Shown: positions 60,901 through 64,000 of the stretch, one piece after another
Layout of the letters: every line of letters begins with the position of its first letter
How positions within the stretch are numbered: position 1 is the first letter of the stretch
NCBI GenBank assembly: GCA_944989445.1
Contig: CALYLW010000689.1
Span: 310,001 to 374,000 of the forward strand
Source: Ampullaceana balthica
Lineage: Eukaryota > Mollusca > Gastropoda > Lymnaeidae
DNA length: 64,000 nucleotides
Reading direction: 5' to 3'
Notes under the pieces: model-generated
The model's database searches: none
Told to the model about the DNA's origin: nothing
What the model saw: only the letters and a program-made list of their open reading frames with translations
Made by a program: the position numbers and the translations under genes

Positions 60901-63489
60901 AGATTTTTTTTTGTGTTCCATAACCTCGTGGTCGTAGGGGGTTCTAATGTTTCCATTAGAAATTTCTCGGGGCTTGGTAGATCTGGCGACGCCCATCTCC
61001 TCTCCAGATCAGCGGAGGACTTTTTAGCGACAGTCATTCAACAACATTTTGATTGTGGCTTCAACGTGGGCTAGATCCCACACCCCTCAGCTTGTGAAGC
61101 GAGCGCACTACTGACTTCGCTATCCAGCCGCCACACAAAAGATAGCGTAATTAAAAATAACTCATTGCAATAAAACATAATATATAACTTATATATAATG
61201 ATGTTGATGGAAGTATTTAGCGTTCAACCTCTTGTTAAAAACTAAGTGCCCCAGGGTTATCTCATTGTATGACGGATGCAGCTTTTCAACCCAACCATCT
61301 TATCAAGACATGAGATCTGTTCAACTCACCTGACGTGTGATAACGGTATCTTGGTTTCCAAACAGCACCGTCTCATAGAGCGCCTTGAACCGAAAAGCTA
61401 ATGACTCGAGTATGGCTCGAACGATGTGGGCCCTCGTTGTGCCAGGACTCAACCCGAACATCGCAGTCACCGCCTTGTCATCGTTAAACGGGGCCTGCAG
61501 TCCACTGAATGCTGGGACAAACACAACTCCACCGGAATCTGTTTGAAAACAAAGACGAGATTATTCAACGACCAGTGGGTTGGTGTGACAGCCTGAAACA
61601 GAAGCGGAATGAAGTGGATTGGTGTGACAGCCTGAAACAGAAGCGGAATGAAGTGGATTGGTGTGACAGCCTGAAACAGAAGCGGAATGAAGTGGATTGG
61701 TGTGACAGCCTGAAACAGAAGCGGAATGAAGTGGATTGGTGTGACAGCCTGAAACAGAAGCGGAATGAAGTGGATTGGTGTGACAGCCTGAAACAGAAGC
61801 AGAATGAATTGGATTGGTGTGACAGCCTGAAACAGAAGCGGAATGAAGTGGATTGGTGTGACAGCCTGAAACAGAAGCGGAATGAAGTGGATTGGTGTGA
61901 CAGCCTGAAACAGAAGCGGAATGAAGTGGATTGGTGTGACAGCCTGAAACAGAAGCAGAATGAAGTGGATTGGTGTGACAGCCTGAAACAGAAGCAGAAT
62001 GAAGTGGATTGGTGTGACAGCCTGAAACAGAAGTGGAATGAAGTGGATTGGTGTGACAGCCTGAAACAGAAGCGGAATGAACTGGATTGGTGTGACAGCC
62101 TGAAAAAGAAGCGGAATGAAGTGGATTGGTGTGACAGCCTGAAACAGAAGCGGAATGAAGTGGATTGGTGTGACAGCCTGAAACAGAAGCGGAATGAAGT
62201 GGATTGGTGTGACAGCCTGAAACAGAAGCAGAATGAAGTGGATTGGTGTGACAGCCTGAAACAGAAGCGGAATGAAGTGGATTGGTGTGACAGCCTGAAA
62301 CAGAAGCGGAATGAAGTGGATTGGTGTGACAGCCTGAAACAGAAGCGGAATGAAGTGGATTGGTGTGACAGCCTGAAACAGAAGCGGAATGAAGTGGATT
62401 GGTGTGACAGCCTGAAACAGAAGCGGAATGAAGTGGATTGGTGTGACAGCCTGAAACAGAAGCGGAATGAAGTGGATTAGGTGAGTTTACGTGATGCTAT
62501 TGCTGGCATGCTGAAACAGGGAAATAAAAAATTACCTGGCACAGACAGAGCCACGTCAGAACTTTCCGCCACATCCGTCAGTAGACCTACAGATCTGATC
62601 CATTCCACAATGTTCCCCGTGTCGGCACACTGTCCCTCAGCAATGAACACAAGCTCTTTGCCGATCTTCCAGCCAATCAGAGGATACAGACCTAGACAGA
62701 TGGACACAACGCTCTCGTTAATTTAGACAGATGGACACAACGCTCTTGTTAATTGGTTATTAAAAAACAAAATAATAAGAAATATATAAAAAAATTTGTT
62801 TTACACTGGGTGATCAAATTAAAGAGGGCCTGCATAAAAAAAAAGAATAACACTTCTTGGCCAAAAGCTTGATTAAAATTTATCCTGACCTGCGATGGAG
62901 GCATGAGGCTTACTGCCAGTGTTGAGGTCAAGGAAAGTTCCAGTACCCATTGTACACTTGACATCGCCAACATCAAAACAACATTGACCAAACATGGCAC
63001 CTTGCTGGTCAGCAATCTTGAAGGAGATACAGGCAAAAAAAGAAATATTTAAATTGATTTATTGCCTTGTAAGGACATTAATTACCTGGCGCTCCATTCC
63101 TAGAAAGTTACTTGGGGTGGTGCGGGAGGCTCCCATATCAAGAGAGAGGGGGGGGGGCTCTGCAGTACCACCAAACGGACCGGTGGCTTTGTATTGAAGT
63201 AGCCCTCACTCAGCAGATGGTGAAAAATGGGGGGGGGAACTTTCCCATTGTACCACTTAGGGCCCGTAAAGTGGGATTATGAAGACTGCTAAGAGAGGGG
63301 CGTTGCTTGGTATGCTTTATCAGATGCCAAATTATCTGTATGAAATGTCTCCGTTGATGGGGGGGAAATTTTTTTTAAATAAAGCTAAAATCAATTTCCT
63401 TTGTTCAAATGAAAAAAAGTTTACTTACAACAGCTGTAATGGGAACAGTAAAACCAAACACTTGTGGATCAGTTGAGCCAAAGTCACCA
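57809..63489 (-). CDS. GK5: Glycerol kinase 5-like FGGY kinase, C-terminal half, six exons (partial, frameshifted)
   Basis: Joined exons 63429-63489, 62890-63016, 62536-62691, 61330-61538, 59814-59947 and 57809-57960 (minus strand) encode the FGGY_C half of a sugar/polyol kinase. FGGY kinases transfer phosphate from ATP to a polyol such as glycerol; the C-terminal domain binds ATP. Visible in order: [13 protein letters not shown] and [12 protein letters not shown] (nucleotide-phosphate loop region), [55 protein letters not shown] and a [14 protein letters not shown] tail. The order and wording match animal GK5 better than GK/GK2 (my recollection of the family, not a search). All introns are GT-AG. 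The FGGY_N half lies beyond base 64000. One extra base near 61358-61359 breaks the frame, so the locus is either a mis-called sequence or a damaged allele. Cellular role of GK5 is less defined than that of GK. Confidence 0.9.
58003..58722 (-). mobile_element. LINE 3' end, copy 2, 5'-truncated, in the GK5 last intron
   Basis: Matches bases 45-767 of copy 1 almost base for base (one substitution noticed), with the same (GATAA)n tail. Homology stops at 58722, so it is a 5'-truncated insertion in the sense orientation of GK5. Its tail end lies about 42 bp from the acceptor of the last coding exon. No clear target duplication. Confidence 0.9.
58084..58722 (-). CDS. LINE reverse transcriptase C-terminal fragment (5'-truncated)
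   Basis: Same open frame as 3-683 in copy 1, ending FKSLIKMQD; the final 144 residues are identical. Starts mid-protein at the truncation point, so there is no genuine start codon and it is not expected to be translated as a gene. Confidence 0.75.
   Translation of the reverse strand, partial: QINSKYYIHGKELTQTKDAKYLGVLINEKLSWNPHVNEVIKKSNKTLGFIKRNFNKCNRDIKLKCYLTLVRPALEYASSVWDPSTKENIDKLEQIQKRAARFITGEYSKLTRVTPLVKSLNLETLEDRRTKSKVVIIHKAINSNLEIQHKDNLIQPSDRHKDKNTFLIPYARTNTYKFSFFPSGIRAWNGLPEESRKTNTLSTFKSLIKMQD
58740..59800. other. Intron sequence of GK5
   Basis: AT-rich, with C and G homopolymer tracts at 59468, 59550 and 59596. Nothing else recognised. Confidence 0.5.
59814..59947 (-). CDS. GK5: GK5-like exon E
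   Basis: 134 bases: strong acceptor TTTCTAACAG, then [24 protein letters not shown], and [15 protein letters not shown], ending at donor GTCAGA in phase 1. VDGG is the conserved FGGY_C nucleotide-binding motif, and GAAFLAGL is the conserved small-residue helix. The 109-bp tandem repeat starts about 20 bp upstream of this exon, in the intron. Confidence 0.9.
59967..60392. repeat. 109-bp intronic tandem repeat, about four copies
   Basis: GGTAACAGTAGGCGGCAGTG recurs at 59967, 60069, 60178 and 60287 (spacing 102, 109, 109). Starts about 20 bp upstream of GK5 exon E, and the first copy abuts the polypyrimidine tract. Confidence 0.93.
60422..60577. mobile_element. hAT MITE, short form, in GK5 intron
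   Basis: Left end CTATGGCAGATTAAGG; right end GATCCGCCCTTG. Target duplication GGTTGAAG (60414-60421) and GGTCGAAG (60578-60585), one mismatch. 156 bp; collinear with the outer parts of the 583-bp copy at 7206-7788. Confidence 0.82.
60905..61132 (-). mobile_element. A-tailed tRNA-related SINE in GK5 intron
   Basis: Exact 11-bp direct repeats ACACAAAAGAT at 60894-60904 and 61133-61143. Minus strand starts GGCGGCTGGATAGCGAAG, has B-box-like GGGATCTAGCCC, and ends in a short A-run (TTTTTTTT on plus at 60905-60912). Unrelated in tail to the GATAA-tailed SINEs. Confidence 0.82.
61330..61538 (-). CDS. GK5: GK5-like exon D with one-base frameshift
   Basis: 209 bases encode [18 protein letters not shown], then the FGGY signature-like [18 protein letters not shown] and KALYETVL. 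After that the given frame reads [11 protein letters not shown]. The +1 frame reads KIPLSHVR, which continues perfectly into VDGGV of the next exon. The 209-base length also leaves phase 0, whereas exon E needs two carried bases; a 208-base exon would fit. The surplus base is most likely one of the GG (plus-strand CC) at 61358-61359. Acceptor AACAG, donor CAG/GTGAGT. Confidence 0.88.
61577..62480. repeat. 39-bp minisatellite, about 23 copies, filling a GK5 intron
   Basis: Unit GAAGTGGATTGGTGTGACAG then CCTGAAACAGAAGCGGAAT. Occupies about 904 of the 997 bases of intron 61539-62535. The forward open frame of 323 codons is antisense to the gene and is a period artefact (39 = 13 codons). Confidence 0.96.
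62536..62691 (-). CDS. GK5: GK5-like exon C
   Basis: 156 bases read (G)[15 protein letters not shown], then [14 protein letters not shown] and a short acidic/serine linker ending SDVALSVP. Acceptor CTAG, donor GTAATT, phase 1 on both sides. Matches the region between the MGTGTF loop and the GLQAP motif of GK5-type kinases. Intact. Confidence 0.9.
62890..63016 (-). CDS. GK5: GK5-like exon B
   Basis: 127 bases, 42 codons plus one, start [13 protein letters not shown] and carry [12 protein letters not shown], the glycine/threonine-rich phosphate-binding region of the FGGY_C ATPase fold. Acceptor TTCAAG, donor GTCAGG; phase 0 in, phase 1 out. No damage seen. The 198-base intron that follows (62692-62889) is the shortest of the visible introns. 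Confidence 0.9.
63429..63489 (-). CDS. GK5: GK5-like exon A (first visible)
   Basis: Acceptor CTCAG precedes 63489 and donor GTAAGT follows 63429. The 61 bases supply the last base of a split codon plus 20 codons reading [20 protein letters not shown], and end in phase 0. This is the segment just before the ADQQ motif of FGGY_C. The 50-bp tandem array at 63572-64000 lies in the intron upstream. Confidence 0.8.
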
Positions 63490-63571
63490 CTGAGGAGTCA
63501 AAAGTAAAACAAGAATCACACTTGAAGCAGTTAAAAACAAGACCTGTCAGGAAAAACAAGAAGACCGTGAA

Positions 63572-64000
63572 CAAATAATATTGTCTTGGTTCAATTATAT
63601 AGATCTAATCCTTATGATGATCAAATAATATTGTCTTGGTTCAATTATATAGATCTAATCCTTATGATGATCAAATAATATTGTCTTGGTTCAATTATAT
63701 AGATCTAATCCTTATGATGATCAAATAATATTGTCTTGGTTCAATTATATAGATCTAATCCTTATGATGATCAAATAATATTGTCTTGGTTCAATTATAT
63801 AGACTTAATCCTTATGATGATCAAATAATATTGTCTTGGTTCAATTATATAGACTTAATCCTTATGATGATCAAATAATATTGTCTTGGTTCAATTCTTG
63901 GTTCAATTATATAGACCTAATCCTTATGATGATCAAATAATATTGTCTTGGTTCAGTTATATAGACTTGATACTTATGATGATCAAATAATATTGTCTTG
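63572..64000. repeat. 50-bp minisatellite, at least eight copies, runs off the window
   Basis: Unit CAAATAATATTGTCTTGGTT CAATTATATAGATCTAATCC TTATGATGAT. Variants AGACTTAATCC and AGACCTAATCC appear to the right; one unit has a 14-bp internal duplication at about 63890. Lies in the intron upstream of GK5 exon A. Confidence 0.95.

Noticed and set aside
59948..61329. A microexon between GK5 exons D and E to explain the phase mismatch
   Set aside because: A single extra base in exon D explains the phase and restores the conserved [13 protein letters not shown] join with canonical splice sites, which is simpler.
61509..62480. 323-codon forward open frame of 13-residue repeats
   Set aside because: Intronic 39-bp minisatellite on the strand opposite to GK5; starts inside a GK5 exon read antisense.

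Overview
This window is eukaryotic, AT-rich and repeat-dominated. It looks like part of an invertebrate genome, most plausibly a mollusc such as a gastropod. That is an inference from the intron-split gene, the LINE/SINE/hAT content and the abundance of minisatellites; nothing in the window fixes the species. There are no bacterial operons, CRISPR arrays or rRNA genes.

The one host gene I can support lies at the right end on the minus strand. Six coding exons (57809-63489) encode the C-terminal half of a glycerol kinase 5-like FGGY carbohydrate kinase, from the FGGY_C ATP-binding region to the stop codon; upstream exons lie beyond base 64000. All exons have GT-AG borders. As given, the 61330-61538 exon carries one extra base near 61358-61359 that breaks the frame. 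Removing it restores both the family-like protein and the phase with the next exon, so it is either a base-level assembly error or a real disabling allele. Introns of this gene are packed with repeats: a 39-bp minisatellite fills about 90% of one, and others hold a 109-bp tandem repeat, a short hAT element, an A-tailed SINE and a LINE fragment about 42 bp from the last coding exon.

Transposable elements, left to right: LINE 3' end (1-767); hAT remnant (1853-2602); hAT MITEs (7206-7788, 9574-10523, 18528-18853); a Harbinger-like MITE (15723-15996) beside a short retro-insert; SINEs (about 21975, 25281, 33270, 60905); a 3.2-kb hAT with an exact 8-bp duplication (22485-25724); a pogo-like element (27057-27789); an autonomous-type hAT with a lightly damaged transposase (39685-42535) nested inside an older hAT MITE (39310-42880); and a second, nearly identical LINE 3' end (58003-58722). 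The LINE and its tRNA-derived SINE share a 3' tail containing a hairpin and (GATAA)n.

Tandem arrays make up about 13.4 kb (roughly a fifth) of the window, with units of 22-50 bp: 764-1852, 2693-3481, 6213-6662, 8060-8477, 11522-12179, 25959-26715, 31001-32596, 36494-36818, 43242-44851, 45049-45643, 49810-52809, 52892-53275, 61577-62480 and 63572-64000. Several show higher-order duplications of variant units. Long open frames inside them are a by-product of unit lengths divisible by three. The rest, from about 3.5 to 57.8 kb, is intergenic or intronic sequence without recognisable exons, with several GC-richer single-copy blocks that could be regulatory.
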